NCBI GenBank assembly: GCA_023405815.1
Contig: JAEXXM010000010.1
Span: forward strand, 62,001-126,000
Direction: 5' to 3'
DNA: 64,000 bases
Source: Pseudomonadota bacterium
GTDB taxonomy: Bacteria; Pseudomonadota; Alphaproteobacteria; Rhizobiales; Hyphomicrobiaceae
In this document: in pieces, positions 45,042-54,077 of the stretch
Numbering within the stretch: the stretch's first letter is position 1
Layout: each line of letters begins with the position of its first letter
Notes under the pieces: generated by a model
The model's input: only the letters and a program-made list of their open reading frames with translations
Database searches by the model: none
Told to the model about the DNA's origin: nothing
Made by a program: the position numbers and the translations under genes

Positions 45042-46525
45042 CCCGCACAACTGTTACGACCGGCGACATCGTCGCCAAGCTCTGGAACCTCTGCCACGTG
45101 CTGCGCGACGACGGCATCACGTACAACGAGTACGTGACGGAGCTCACCTATCTCCTCTTCCTCAAGATGCTGGCCGAGACGGGCCATGAGGAGAAGCTGC
45201 CCAAGGGCTACCGGTGGGCGGAGCTTGCGCGGCGCACCGGCATGGACCAGCTCACCTATTACCGTCAGCTCATGCTCGACCTTGGCAATCCGGGGCACGT
45301 GAAGGACCCGACGGTGCTGGCCATCTTCTCGGATGCGCAGACCAAGCTGCGCAAGCCCACTAACCTCAAATCGCTCACGACCGACATCGACCAGCTCGAC
45401 TGGTTCTCCGCGCGCGAGGAAGGGCTTGGCAACCTCTATGAAGGGCTCCTCGAAAAGAATGCCGCCGAGAAGAAATCGGGCGCCGGGCAGTACTTCACGC
45501 CGCGCCCCCTGATCGACTGCATGGTGCGGCTCATGAAGCCGAAGCCCGGCGAGATCATCCAGGACCCGGCCGCGGGAACCGGCGGCTTCATCGTCGCTGC
45601 CGACCGCTACATCAAGGATGCCACCGACGATCTCTTCAAACTGCCGAAGGAGAAGGCGGCGTTTCAGCGCCGGCAGGCCTACACCGGCGCAGAGCTCGTG
45701 CCCGACACGCACCGCCTCCTACTCATGAACCTGATGCTGCACGGCATCGAGTGCCCCATCGAATGTGGCGACTCGCTCTCGCCCACCGGCGAGGGGCTCG
45801 GCAAGGCAGATCTCATCCTCACCAATCCTCCCTTCGGCACCAAGAAGGGGGGCGGGCGGCCGACGCGCGCGGATTTCTCGATCACCGCCGACACGTCCAA
45901 CAAGCAGCTCGCCTTCGTCGAGCACATCGTGCGCGCGCTGACGCCCGGCGGCCGCGCCGCCGTCGTGGTGCCCGACAACGTGCTGTTCGAGGACAATACG
46001 GGGCGACGCCTGCGCACCTGGCTCATGAACCTCTGCGACTTGCACACCATCTTGCGCCTGCCGACCGGCATCTTCTATGCGCAGGGCGTCAAGACCAACG
46101 TGCTGTTTTTCACGCGCGGCAAGACCGACACCGGCAACACCAAAGCCGTGTGGGTCTATGATCTGCGCGCCAACATGCCGGCCTTCGGCAAGACGCGTCC
46201 CTTGAAGGTCGAGGACTTCGCCGCGTTCGAGTTGGCGTTCGGTGATGACCCCTACGGCAAGTCGAAGCGCAAGGATGAAGGCGAGGAAGGCCGGTTCCGC
46301 TGCTTTACGCGCAAGCAGATCGAGGACCGCAACGACAACCTCGACATCGCGTGGCTGCGCGACACGGAGGCCGAGGCCGAAGAAGGCCTGACCGAGCCCG
46401 AAGACATCGCCGCCGCCATTATCGGCCACCTGAAGGCCGCACTCGGCGAGATCGAGGAACTGAGCGAGGAACTGGAGGGGGAGGACGAAGCAGCGACAGC
46501 CCCCACCAAGGAGGCTGCGGAATGA
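45023..46525 (+). CDS. hsdM: Type I restriction-modification M subunit (N6-adenine methyltransferase)
   Basis: This 500-residue protein has the HsdM N-terminal helical domain (residues 8-150, KLWNLCHVLRDDGITYNEYVTELTYLLFLKM). The methyltransferase follows, with the SAM motif DPAAGTGGF at 181-189 and the catalytic NPPF at 268-271. The C-terminal tail is strongly acidic. It methylates adenine in the site chosen by HsdS and forms the M2S core. It overlaps hsdR upstream and hsdS downstream (ATGA), so the three genes are translated as a coupled set. Confidence 0.97.
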   Translation: MASGELTRTTVTTGDIVAKLWNLCHVLRDDGITYNEYVTELTYLLFLKMLAETGHEEKLPKGYRWAELARRTGMDQLTYYRQLMLDLGNPGHVKDPTVLAIFSDAQTKLRKPTNLKSLTTDIDQLDWFSAREEGLGNLYEGLLEKNAAEKKSGAGQYFTPRPLIDCMVRLMKPKPGEIIQDPAAGTGGFIVAADRYIKDATDDLFKLPKEKAAFQRRQAYTGAELVPDTHRLLLMNLMLHGIECPIECGDSLSPTGEGLGKADLILTNPPFGTKKGGGRPTRADFSITADTSNKQLAFVEHIVRALTPGGRAAVVVPDNVLFEDNTGRRLRTWLMNLCDLHTILRLPTGIFYAQGVKTNVLFFTRGKTDTGNTKAVWVYDLRANMPAFGKTRPLKVEDFAAFELAFGDDPYGKSKRKDEGEEGRFRCFTRKQIEDRNDNLDIAWLRDTEAEAEEGLTEPEDIAAAIIGHLKAALGEIEELSEELEGEDEAATAPTKEAAE

Positions 46526-47970
46526 GCGAGCTTCCGAACGGGTGGGCTCTCGCAACGCTCCAAGAGCTTGCGGGACCGAATGGGCTAATGGACGACGGAG
46601 ACTGGATCGAAAGCAAGGACCAAGACCCCGATGGCGACGTGCGCCTCATTCAGCTTGCAGACATCGGCGATGGCCACTTCATCGACAAATCTAAACGCTA
46701 TCTGACAAGTGCCAAAGCAACTGCACTGCGCTGCACACATCTCCAGCCTGGCGATCTGCTCATTGCTCGGATGCCCGATCCACTCGGCCGCTCTTGCATT
46801 TTTCCTGATATCGGCATGCCCTCTGTAACGGCCGTCGATGTATGCATCTGGCGGGCCGCGCCCGATACAATCGATGCGCGTTGGCTTATGCACTTCGTGA
46901 ATTCACCTGAAGTCCGAGATGCGATCCAATCACAGGCCAGCGGAACAACTCGTCAGCGCGTATCAGGTGGCAATCTCAAGCGATTGCCAGTGCCGGTTCC
47001 GCCCGCGCAAGAGCAGCGCCGCATCGTCGCGAAGCTCGACAGCCTCCGCGCCCGCTCGTCCCGCGCCCGCCAGGAACTCGACCATATCCCCAAGCTCATC
47101 GAGCGCTACAAGCAGGCCATCCTCGCCAAGGCCTTTTCGGGCGAGCTGACCGCGGATTGGCGCGCGATTCATGGCGGCACCCTGGACAACTCCTACAGTC
47201 CGTCAGGTATCGACGGGCGTATTGCCTCAGAACTACCAGACCTCCCCGACGCTTGGGCCTGGACCTCTATTGATCAAGTAGCAGTCGTAACTGGTGGGCT
47301 AACCAAAAACCGCAAGCGCACCGAGATTACGAGTAAAGCAAAATACCTTCGCGTTGCGAACGTCTACGCCAACGAGTTGCGTCTCGACGACGTAGCGGAG
47401 ATTGGGTGCACGACCGGCGAGCTTGAAAAAACGCGTCTCGCTGATGGCGACCTGTTGATTGTCGAAGGCAACGGCAGTCTTGATCAGATTGGGCGCGTGG
47501 CGCTGTGGAGTGGTCAGATCGCCGATTGCTCTCACCAAAATCATATCATTCGCGCTCGACCTCGGCCTGCTACGGTCCCGAAATATGCTCTCTACTGGCT
47601 GCTCTCGCCAGTGGGCAGAACTGCGATAGAGCGCGTAGCCTCATCGTCATCGGGACTTCACACCCTAAGCATCTCCAAAGTATCTTCCCTGCCTATTCCC
47701 ATGTGCGGAGAGCGCGAACAAGAGGACATCGTGCGTCGCGTCGACCATGGCTTTGCTTGGCTCGACAAGATCGCCACCGAACACGCCCGCGCCGCTCATC
47801 TCCTGCCCAAGCTCGATCAAGCCATCCTCGCCAAGGCCTTCCGCGGCGAACTCGTCCCCCAAGACCCGAACGACGAGCCGGCGTCGGAACTGCTGGAGCG
47901 GATAAAGGCGGAGCGGGAAGGGGCCGACGTGACAGCGGTAGGACGTCATGGCCGTCGTCAGAAAAATTGA
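46522..47970 (+). CDS. hsdS: Type I restriction-modification specificity subunit
   Basis: The ATG at 46522 overlaps the hsdM stop. The 482-residue product has two target-recognition domains, each followed by a conserved helix: the first ends with PVPPAQEQRRIVAKLDSLRARSS and IERYKQAILAKAFSGEL, the second with REQEDIVRRVDHGFAWLDKI and LDQAILAKAFRGELVPQDPNDEPASELLERI. The near repeat of ILAKAF-GEL marks the two halves. It picks the bipartite recognition sequence. The gene runs 23 bases into gajA. Confidence 0.96.
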   Translation: MSELPNGWALATLQELAGPNGLMDDGDWIESKDQDPDGDVRLIQLADIGDGHFIDKSKRYLTSAKATALRCTHLQPGDLLIARMPDPLGRSCIFPDIGMPSVTAVDVCIWRAAPDTIDARWLMHFVNSPEVRDAIQSQASGTTRQRVSGGNLKRLPVPVPPAQEQRRIVAKLDSLRARSSRARQELDHIPKLIERYKQAILAKAFSGELTADWRAIHGGTLDNSYSPSGIDGRIASELPDLPDAWAWTSIDQVAVVTGGLTKNRKRTEITSKAKYLRVANVYANELRLDDVAEIGCTTGELEKTRLADGDLLIVEGNGSLDQIGRVALWSGQIADCSHQNHIIRARPRPATVPKYALYWLLSPVGRTAIERVASSSSGLHTLSISKVSSLPIPMCGEREQEDIVRRVDHGFAWLDKIATEHARAAHLLPKLDQAILAKAFRGELVPQDPNDEPASELLERIKAEREGADVTAVGRHGRRQKN

Positions 47971-49657
47971 GATCCGAAATTTCCGTGGCATCGTTTCGCT
48001 CGACTGGTGTCCCGGCGAAGGGATCAATTGCCTCATCGGCCCCGGCGACAGCGGCAAGACCACCATCCTTGATGCAATCGACCTGTGCCTTGGTGCTCGC
48101 CGTAACCTCTCGCTGAATGACGCCGACTTCCATGGCCTCGACGTTACTAAGCCAATCGTGATCTCGATCACTGTCGGCGCACTCAGCGACAGCCTCAAGA
48201 ACCTCGAATCCTATGGCCTTTATCTGCGTGGGTTCGACGCGAAGACCGGCACCCTGCATGACGAGCCAGACGTCGGCCGCGAAACTGTCCTAACGGTTCG
48301 ACTGACCGTTGCAGCCGATCTTGAGCCGTCCTGGACTCTCGTCTCCGATCGTGCTGAGCAGCAAGGCCAATCGCGCGGCTTGAGCTGGTCTGATAGAGCG
48401 CTCGTAAGCCCAACCCGGCTCGGTGCCTATGCCGACCACAATCTGAGCTGGGGAAGGACATCCGTCCTCAACAAGATCTCTGACGAGACCATCGCCGCCT
48501 CTGCGGCCCTGGCGGAACTTGCCCGCAACGCCCGGGACGCGTTTGGACAACAGGCAGAGACAGGCCTGCCCACGGCCCTGGCCACCGTGCACAGGACAGC
48601 CACGCAGTTGGGTGTCCCTGTGGGCACGGCGGTCAAGGCCATGCTCGACTCCCAGTCTGTGTCCTTTTCCGGCGGGACAATCTCGCTTCATGATGAACAC
48701 GGCGTGCCGCTGAAGGGTCTCGGTCTCGGGTCAAAGCGCCTGCTCGTTGCCGGTCTGCAGCGCGCAGCCGCCGCAACAATCCCCATTGTTCTGGTTGATG
48801 AGATCGAGCACGGGCTTGAACCGCACCGCGTTATCCGCCTCATCGACGCTCTTGGCGCAAAAGAAGCGAAGCCTCCGTTGCAGGTATTCCTGACGACGCA
48901 CTCGCCCGTCGCTGTGCGGGAGTTGAGCGCTAGCCAGCTCTATGTCGTCCGCACGACAAATGCTGGTTGTCATGTTCGCCGCGCCATCGACAGTGGAGAC
49001 GTACAGGGTACGATCCGGCTCTTCCCGGACGCACTCTTGGCCTGCTCTATTCTCGTCTGCGAGGGAGCGACCGAGATCGGGCTCATTCGTGGCCTCGATC
49101 AATACCGATGCGCCAGCGGTAACGCCTCGCTTACGGCTTGCGCTGCTGCGATTGTCGACGGGGGCGGCGACAGCGTGTTCAAGCGTGCCCGGGCTTTCCA
49201 GAAGCTTGGCTACCGCACCGCCGTCCTGCACGATAGCGACACGGTCCCCACGCCCGACTTGAAGGCCGACTTCGAGACGAACGGCGGAACGACGTATGCG
49301 TGGCAGGCCCCACGCTCTATCGAGGAAGAGCTTTTCCAGTCCCTGTCCGACGACGCGGCTTTGGCCCTTCTCGAAGATGCCGTCACACGCCGTGGTGAAA
49401 AGACGATCGATGACCAAATTCGGTCCGAGTCAGCAGCAAAGCATACTCTCGCGTCATGCCGAGCGACGTTGACTCCCGAAGCCCGCGCTACGCTCGGAAA
49501 GGCCTCCAAAGGGAAAAAATCTGGTTGGTACAAGTCCATCACCGATATGGAAGTTGCTGCTCGCGACATCGTCGGACCCGATCTGGATAAATGCGCAGCC
49601 CCGTTTCAAGAAACGATCGCCGCAGTATTCAAGTGGATTGCTGATGGTGCCAGATGA
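47948..49657 (+). CDS. gajA: Gabija GajA-like OLD-family ATPase/TOPRIM nuclease
   Basis: This 569-residue protein has an ABC-type ATPase domain: Walker A GPGDSGKT at 31-38, the signature region LGSKRLLVAGL, Walker B IVLVDEIEHGLEP (Asp284, Glu285) and the THSP switch. A TOPRIM nuclease follows with Glu372 (LVCEGATE), Asp404 (DGGGDS) and HDSD at 428-431. The size matches the Bacillus cereus GajA of 578 residues. GajA is a sequence-specific nicking endonuclease repressed by nucleotides and awakened during phage infection. It begins inside the hsdS gene and overlaps gajB by 14 bases. Confidence 0.88.
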   Translation: MAVVRKIEIRNFRGIVSLDWCPGEGINCLIGPGDSGKTTILDAIDLCLGARRNLSLNDADFHGLDVTKPIVISITVGALSDSLKNLESYGLYLRGFDAKTGTLHDEPDVGRETVLTVRLTVAADLEPSWTLVSDRAEQQGQSRGLSWSDRALVSPTRLGAYADHNLSWGRTSVLNKISDETIAASAALAELARNARDAFGQQAETGLPTALATVHRTATQLGVPVGTAVKAMLDSQSVSFSGGTISLHDEHGVPLKGLGLGSKRLLVAGLQRAAAATIPIVLVDEIEHGLEPHRVIRLIDALGAKEAKPPLQVFLTTHSPVAVRELSASQLYVVRTTNAGCHVRRAIDSGDVQGTIRLFPDALLACSILVCEGATEIGLIRGLDQYRCASGNASLTACAAAIVDGGGDSVFKRARAFQKLGYRTAVLHDSDTVPTPDLKADFETNGGTTYAWQAPRSIEEELFQSLSDDAALALLEDAVTRRGEKTIDDQIRSESAAKHTLASCRATLTPEARATLGKASKGKKSGWYKSITDMEVAARDIVGPDLDKCAAPFQETIAAVFKWIADGAR

Positions 49658-51065
49658 TATCGACCTGCTGACCGTTGACCGCGGCCTTGTGATTGCGCCG
49701 GCTGGCTGTGGCAAGACGCAACTCATCGTTCGCGCGCTCAGCAGACATACTGGCTCGAAGCCGATACTTGTATTGACTCATACGAATGCAGGCGTCGCTG
49801 CGCTGCGCAGCCGCCTCGACCGGGAGCGTATCCCGTCAACATCCTACAGGCTGTCTACAATCGATGGGCTCGCCATTAAGCTTGTCCGGACGTTTCCAGC
49901 CACGACAAACATCACAGAAACCCAGCTCTCGGCTGAGAAAATCCCCTATACGGCTATCAAGAAGGCCGCCTGCAACGTACTGAAAACGCCCCGCATCTAT
50001 GACGTCATTCGGGCGACCTATGCGCGGCTTTTCGTCGATGAGTACCAGGATTGCTCATCGTGGCAGCACGGCATCGTCTACTACCTTTCCCACGTACTTC
50101 CAACGTGTGTGCTCGGTGATCAATTGCAAGCCATCTTCGATTTTGCCGACGATGGTCTTGCTGACTGGGATAAGCACGTTGGCGGGCACTTCCCGCTTGT
50201 TGCTGAGTTGAAAACCCCCTGGCGATGGATCAATGCAGGTGCCCAAGATCTCGGCGAATGGGTTCTCGACGCTCGCCGCAATCTTCTGTCTGGAAAGAAG
50301 GTTGATTTGCGAAATGTACCTGACGCCGTCGAGTGGGTCCAGCTGGATGGATCAAACAACGATCGCGCGAAACAGTTGAGGGCTGGACGCACAAGACCGC
50401 CCACACCTAATGGGCACGTCCTGATCATTGCCGACAGCACTAAGCCTGCGAAACATCAGCGTTTAGCAAGTCAGATTCCCGGCGCCATCGTTGTCGAATC
50501 GGTCGATCTCCGCGACCTCGTGTCGTTTGCCTCGAACCTGGACATTCAAAAACCCGAGGCGATTAAAGTGATCGCCGAGTTCGCAGCCAGCCTTATGACT
50601 GCAACAGCGCCAGACGACTTTCTGCGCCGCCTTGACACTATCCGGGCGGGCCGATCCCGGAAAGACATCAGTGCTCTTGAGCAAGCTGCTATGGATTTCG
50701 CGGCCGCCCCCACCTATGGCGGGGTCGCGCGGCTCCTTGCCGAGTTCAACGCGGAGGTTGGTGTGCGCGTCCACCGCCCTCTCGTACTCAGAGCCTGCAT
50801 CCGTGCGCTGAACGACTGTGCGAAGCCGGGCGGCCCGACCTTTCGTGAGGCGGCCGTTCGTGCACGAGAGCAAAACCGAATGGTGGGCCGCTCCGTGCCG
50901 AAGAGGGGAGTCGGCAGCACGCTGCTTTTGAAGGGCTTAGAAGCCGAGGTCTGTGTTGTCGTCGAAGGTGACGACTTGAACGCCAAGAACCTCTACGTAG
51001 CCATTACCCGGGGCTCAAACCGCCTCGTCATCTGCTCCCGTAGCCCGATCCTCCCGGCAAGATGA
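49644..51065 (+). CDS. gajB: Gabija GajB-like UvrD-type helicase
   Basis: The ATG at 49644 lies within the gajA tail. The 473-residue protein has Walker A APAGCGKT (18-25), motif Ia LTHTNAG, Walker B LFVDEYQD (Asp132, Glu133), GDQLQAIFDF and motif VI at the end (NLYVAITRGSNRLVIC), with the LKGLEAEVCVVVEGDD motif V. This is a small superfamily 1A helicase, the size of GajB (494). In Gabija it joins GajA in a large complex and is needed for defence. It converges on the next, minus-strand gene with a gap of 10 bases. Confidence 0.88.
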   Translation: MVPDDIDLLTVDRGLVIAPAGCGKTQLIVRALSRHTGSKPILVLTHTNAGVAALRSRLDRERIPSTSYRLSTIDGLAIKLVRTFPATTNITETQLSAEKIPYTAIKKAACNVLKTPRIYDVIRATYARLFVDEYQDCSSWQHGIVYYLSHVLPTCVLGDQLQAIFDFADDGLADWDKHVGGHFPLVAELKTPWRWINAGAQDLGEWVLDARRNLLSGKKVDLRNVPDAVEWVQLDGSNNDRAKQLRAGRTRPPTPNGHVLIIADSTKPAKHQRLASQIPGAIVVESVDLRDLVSFASNLDIQKPEAIKVIAEFAASLMTATAPDDFLRRLDTIRAGRSRKDISALEQAAMDFAAAPTYGGVARLLAEFNAEVGVRVHRPLVLRACIRALNDCAKPGGPTFREAAVRAREQNRMVGRSVPKRGVGSTLLLKGLEAEVCVVVEGDDLNAKNLYVAITRGSNRLVICSRSPILPAR

Positions 51066-51075
51066 GTTTCTGGCT

Positions 51076-52233
51076 CTACTCAAAGGCTGGAAGATTGCCA
51101 CGCCGCATCAGCTTGGCCATGTCCGGCCGGAGAACAACGCGGTCCCGGTCATTCCAACGCGCGGCATGCTCGAGACGGAACACGCCATTGGCGGCTTCGG
51201 CCTCCAAGTGGAATGCGCTGTCTTCGTGGTTACCCCATCGATCAAGCGCATCGAACAGAGTGATTGAAAAGAATTCGGCAAATCGGTCCAAACGCTCGGC
51301 GAGCCGCACATAGCCTGCGGCGCAATCGTGTAGGATCGCAACCGCAGCTTCTAGCCGTTCCAGACTTTCAGAGGCATCGCATGCCCACAGGAACGCCTCA
51401 TCACTCGACCGAAGCTGCGGCAAATCCGTTAACTTGTTCAACAACTCTCGCAGCTCCTTCATCGGCTCGAACTTCGCGTAGAGCGCCGTCGTATCCGGAA
51501 AATGACCGAACACTTCCTCTATCGCATCATAATCGCTGTCTGCCTTACCAAAGCCTCTCGGTCCCACAGACCTGGCGTCCTCCTTCGTTTTGGTCTTCTC
51601 GCGCACGATCGACACGCTGATCGCACCGCCGGCCGATTTCATCTGTCGCAATTTCGCGTGGATGCGTGGCGCGCTCTTCCGAAGCTGCTCATGCAAGCGC
51701 TCGGCCTCAGTAGCGGCGTCTTCGAGCGCGGTTAGAGCCACGAGCATCGACAAAGCCTTCGGCAGATTCTTGTGCAGGAACTCGACCGCGACCCGCTCCC
51801 GCTCAACCAGATCGAAAGCCGCCTTGGCCTCCGCGTACTGCGTCCCGCCGAAGACAGTGTCCCCACACTCCGGCCCGATGGCTCTAATCGCGCACTCGTC
51901 GGGGTACCATGTCAGGTAGCCATCATGCAGGTACTTCGGGCTCTCCGGCGAGCAGATGGGACACGGCGCCATCTCGCCGTCGCGGCGCTTCTTCCGGTCG
52001 ATCGAGAACCGCCGCAAGAAGACCGGCCGCGAGTCACTCCGCGGCTTCGTCGTCGTGATCGATGGAAAGCTCTCCGGCTCCCCAGCCTCGCGCACATGCT
52101 GCACGAACGCGTCAATCACCGCGTCGCTCGGACGTGTAGAGAACTCTCCGGGAGTTGGTAGGCGGGCTCCGGTCGCGCCACGCGATACACCATGCGTGCC
52201 GTCTCGCCTCAGCTTCGTCTGGCGTCGAGACAC
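51076..52233 (-). CDS. Hypothetical protein with possible zinc ribbon
   Basis: A GTG start at 52233 with GAGG nearby gives 385 residues. Around residue 90 it has APCPICSPESPKYLHDGYL and, about 20 residues later, DECAIRAIGPECG: four cysteines spaced like a zinc ribbon. The rest is helical with long coiled-coil-like stretches (EDAATEAERLHEQLRKSAPRIHAKLRQM). There are no membrane segments. It is not recognised. It sits between Gabija and the PIN toxin-antitoxin pair and may be an extra defence gene or a regulator. Confidence 0.7.
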   Translation of the reverse strand: MSRRQTKLRRDGTHGVSRGATGARLPTPGEFSTRPSDAVIDAFVQHVREAGEPESFPSITTTKPRSDSRPVFLRRFSIDRKKRRDGEMAPCPICSPESPKYLHDGYLTWYPDECAIRAIGPECGDTVFGGTQYAEAKAAFDLVERERVAVEFLHKNLPKALSMLVALTALEDAATEAERLHEQLRKSAPRIHAKLRQMKSAGGAISVSIVREKTKTKEDARSVGPRGFGKADSDYDAIEEVFGHFPDTTALYAKFEPMKELRELLNKLTDLPQLRSSDEAFLWACDASESLERLEAAVAILHDCAAGYVRLAERLDRFAEFFSITLFDALDRWGNHEDSAFHLEAEAANGVFRLEHAARWNDRDRVVLRPDMAKLMRRGNLPAFE

Positions 52234-52318
52234 TGTGCACCTCGTCTATGGCAAGTCCATCGGCGCGCGCGCCTTCGCCGTAGGCAGCCGCAGCCATGCG
52301 GCTCTAAGAAGTCTTGAC

Positions 52319-52371
52319 TAAGCGATTCGCTTATTGCATTTGTTGCACTTATTGCACATATTCGATATGCT
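52319..52371 (+). promoter_or_regulatory. Operator palindrome and promoter of the PIN toxin-antitoxin pair
   Basis: TAAGCGA-T-TCGCTTA (52319-52333) is a perfect palindrome. TTGCAC (52343-52348) and TATGCT (52366-52371) form a possible -35/-10 pair with 17-base spacing. Three TTGCA boxes lie in the same tract. It ends 35 bases ahead of the antitoxin gene. Confidence 0.5.
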
Positions 52372-52406
52372 GGATTGGTGTCAAGCGTAAAGAACGGAGC
52401 AGGAAC

Positions 52407-52853
52407 ATGGCCCGCCGCCTCAACCCGAACACCCCCGTCGTGCCCTCGGCCGCGTCGGTGGAATTTGCATCCAAGCTCGTCCGGGAGCTGGAGGCCGATT
52501 CCGCGCGGTTTGTGATTCAGGACCGCGAGACGGGGGCCGAGTTCGAGATCGATGAGACCGTTTTCGACCTCTTCCGTCAGCTCCTCATCACGTTCGCGAA
52601 CAACCGTGCCGTCTCGCTCATCCCTTACGATCACGAGCTCACCACGCACCAGGCTGCACGTTTTCTGAATGTCTCACGACCGTTCCTCGTGAAGCTGCTC
52701 GACGAGGGACAGATCTCCCATCGCAAGGTCGGCACGCATCGCCGCGTGCGGCTGGAGGATCTTCTCTCCTATCGTGAGAAAACCGCCGCCTCGGCTGAAA
52801 AGGCCAAGGAAGAGCTCGCCAAGATCAGTCAGGAACTCGACATGGGGTATTAA
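52407..52853 (+). CDS. HTH-type antitoxin paired with PIN toxin
   Basis: The start MARRLNPNTPVVPS at 52407 follows GGAGCAGGA. The 148-residue product has an N-terminal domain of unknown type and a central excisionase-like HTH (ELTTHQAARFLNVSRPFLVKLLDEGQISHRKVGTHRRVRLEDLLSY). A C-terminal helix rich in Lys and Glu (AEKAKEELAKISQEL) probably covers the toxin. It is encoded just before a PIN-domain gene with no gap. Such pairs are a recognised type II toxin-antitoxin group. It is expected to repress its own promoter through the palindrome upstream. Confidence 0.82.
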   Translation: MARRLNPNTPVVPSAASVEFASKLVRELEADSARFVIQDRETGAEFEIDETVFDLFRQLLITFANNRAVSLIPYDHELTTHQAARFLNVSRPFLVKLLDEGQISHRKVGTHRRVRLEDLLSYREKTAASAEKAKEELAKISQELDMGY

Positions 52854-53423
52854 GTGCCGGGTTTCACTGCGCTCCTCGACGCCTGCGTGCTCTATCCGGC
52901 ACCCGTTCGCGATCTCCTCATCGAGACTGCGAACACCCACGTCTATCGGGCAAGATGGAGCGACCACATCCACGAGGAATGGATCGCCAATGTCCTCAAG
53001 CACAATCCGAAGGCAACACCCGAGGCTCTTTCCCGCACGCGAGCGCTCATGAATGAGGCGGTTCCGGACGCACTTGTCCGCGGATACGAGCCACTCATCG
53101 AGTCGATTGTCCTGCCTGATCCAAGAGACCGGCACGTTCTCGCGGCTGCCATCGTGGGCCGCGCCGACGTTATCGTCACGGCAAACCTCAAGCATTTTCC
53201 GCCGGAAGCTCTCGCCCCGTACGGCATGGAGGCACAGCATCCCGATGAGTTCCTGATGCATCAGCGCGACCTCAACCACGAGCGCTTCATTCAGTGCGTC
53301 AAGCGCATCCGCGGCCGGCTCGCCAATCCGCCAAGAACACCGGAGGAGTACACCGAAAGCCTCCGCAAGTGTCAGCTTGTCCTCGTGGCCGATGCCGTCG
53401 AAAGTGTCCGCGGTCTGATCTGA
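52854..53423 (+). CDS. PIN-domain toxin (ribonuclease)
   Basis: A GTG directly after the antitoxin's TAA starts a 189-residue protein. The PIN fold is seen in TALLDACVLYPAPVRDLLIE with the first acidic residue, in SDHIHEEWIANVL, and in DPRDRHVLAAAIVGRADVIVTANLKHFP with the remaining Asp residues of the metal site. PIN toxins of such pairs cut RNA. It is larger than VapC (about 130) because of a C-terminal extension of about 60 residues. It keeps the element in the host population. Confidence 0.85.
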   Translation: MPGFTALLDACVLYPAPVRDLLIETANTHVYRARWSDHIHEEWIANVLKHNPKATPEALSRTRALMNEAVPDALVRGYEPLIESIVLPDPRDRHVLAAAIVGRADVIVTANLKHFPPEALAPYGMEAQHPDEFLMHQRDLNHERFIQCVKRIRGRLANPPRTPEEYTESLRKCQLVLVADAVESVRGLI

Positions 53424-54077
53424 CCAGGCGGCACGGACAGCCCCCATTATTCCCACAATTTATATTATCACTGCGCAGATTCTTATGCAGAAACAAGGCC
53501 TTAATAGCCGCGGTGATTACATAACGTTGCTCACGTGGTCCGTGGCTTCAAACGCATCTTAGATATCGGACAAGACACCTCCTATCCGGCAGCCGTGGTC
53601 GATATCCTGGTCGATATCCGCATCGAACTTATTGATTGGACATGCAATTATTATCGACCGCATCCACGGGTGCGTCCGATATAATTGGGCGAAAGACTGG
53701 AAACCCCCTTGAGGCACCCCTCTACTCAGGCAGCGCCGCGGCGGTTCACCTCCCCACCGGCAGCGACGGATCCTAGCCAACCCCTCGCGCCAGCCGCCCC
53801 GTCCTCGACCTTTGCTCCCGCCGGGATGGTGCCAAACCCCGCGTTCTCCTTCGTCTCCACAGAGCGGACCCGCCGGGTGGTCTCTCATCATGCCGACGGT
53901 GCGCCGGTGCGCGGTCGCTGCAAGGGCTTCTCGCCCTCGGCTTACGGCTCCGCCGGCCGCCTCGCCCCTTCCTGGATCAGTGCGGGGCTCGGTTCCGCGC
54001 CCGCTAAGGCCCCGTCGCCTTCGTCCGGCATCGAGACCGCCAATTCCGGCGGGCTCGGGCAACGAAGGAGACTTCTC
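53424..54077. other. Gene-free region before the ParB-like gene
   Basis: A perfect tandem repeat TGGTCGATATCC occurs at 53597-53608 and 53609-53620. A TATAAT box lies at 53680-53685, with no good -35 box seen. The remainder is the GC-rich leader whose 53867-54072 part recurs before ardC. No gene is supported in 654 bases. Confidence 0.5.
53867..54072 (+). repeat. Repeated leader, copy 1 (before the ParB-like gene)
   Basis: About 205 bases recur at 57156-57362 in the same orientation, nearly identical over stretches such as GGTGCGCGGTCGCTGCAAGG and TCGTCCGGCATCGAGACCGC. Both copies end in GAAGGAGA, the ribosome site of the following gene. It is a shared 5' leader or regulatory element. Confidence 0.8.

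Noticed and set aside
47948..51065. Plain DNA-repair OLD nuclease and helicase without defence role
   Set aside because: Gene order, sizes, TOPRIM and UvrD motifs, and the defence neighbourhood agree better with Gabija.
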